Shown here piece by piece: positions 63,916 through 64,000 of a DNA stretch of 64,000 nucleotides (the first letter of the stretch is position 1; each line of letters starts with the position of its first letter). The DNA is from Antilocapra americana (lineage: Eukaryota > Chordata > Mammalia > Artiodactyla > Antilocapridae): assembly GCA_007570785.1 (NCBI GenBank), contig ML662442.1, positions 34,085,909 to 34,149,908 of the forward strand, read 5' to 3'. The notes beneath the pieces were generated by a model, which saw nothing but the letters and a program-made list of their open reading frames with translations, was not told the DNA's origin and searched no databases. The position numbers and the translations under genes were made by a program.

Positions 63916-64000
63916 CTCAGTGTGCCGTTTATAGATAGAAGGAGCCAAGGTGAGGCAGGAAGATTGTGCTGTGCCGGAAGCACAGGGGCCTGGATGCTGC
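63916..64000. other. Unassigned window edge
   Basis: The last 85 bases are too short to assign. They are GC-moderate and have no motif of note. Confidence 0.4.

Overview
The window is mammalian nuclear DNA from a ruminant, probably a pecoran such as cattle, sheep, goat or deer. The evidence is the repeat content. There are about 20 Bov-tA/Bov-A/Bov-A2 SINEs, with a tRNA(Glu)-derived head and/or the BovB-derived body ending in the 'gactgagcgact' motif. There are several BovB (RTE) LINE copies with reverse-transcriptase reading frames, older CHR-2 SINEs shared by cetartiodactyls, and a background of ancient mammalian repeats (L2, MIR, L1M, MLT1/MST-type LTRs, hAT fragments). No bacterial, phage or CRISPR feature is present. 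I found no protein-coding exon that I can support, so the window is best read as intergenic or deep intronic. Family names come from recognising the sequence, not from a repeat-library search.

Layout. 0-6 kb: an MLT1/MST-type LTR on the minus strand, a Bov-A2 dimer, two Bov-tA copies, and a second MST/MLT1-type LTR. 6-13.4 kb: a Bov-tA and a series of MIR and L2 fossils. 13.4-17.4 kb: CHR-2, then the longest BovB copy (1.8 kb, 408-codon RT frame), an L1 3' piece, a 0.65-kb L2 fossil and a headless Bov-A. 18-25 kb: LTR, MIR and L1M fossils, a probable ruminant LTR near 20.3-20.8 kb, a MIR split by an MLT1 LTR, then mostly unassigned AT-rich sequence. 25-32.7 kb: three minus-strand Bov-tA copies, a purine tract, CHR-2, a nested LTR/L1/BovB complex, and hAT fragments. 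34.2-36.7 kb: a dense SINE cluster, including head-to-head and tail-to-tail inverted pairs. 36.7-43 kb: mostly single-copy sequence, with a GC-richer patch at 41.6-42.1 kb that carries clustered candidate transcription-factor sites. 43.7-45.1 kb: a minus-strand L1 interrupted by CHR-2. 47-52.9 kb: one L2 fossil dissected by later insertions, including a Bov-tA fused to a BovB. 53.3-57.4 kb: three L1 pieces. 57.4-64 kb: single-copy sequence, three Bov-tA copies, a small mariner-type hairpin, and a final MLT1-like LTR split by a SINE.

How the parts relate. BovB is the autonomous element; it encodes the endonuclease and reverse transcriptase. Bov-A and Bov-tA SINEs carry the BovB 3' end and are mobilised by it in trans. 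Target-site duplications found by eye for ten elements support recent, separate insertions. The nesting order (L2/MIR, then LTR and hAT, then L1/CHR-2, then BovB/Bov-tA) gives a relative chronology. The points most worth a second look are the candidate Bov-tA/BovB chimera at 47.6-49.2 kb, the AP-1/CRE/CTCF-like cluster at 41.8 kb, and the mariner hairpin at 62.5 kb that resembles the source of the bovine miR-2284/2285 family.
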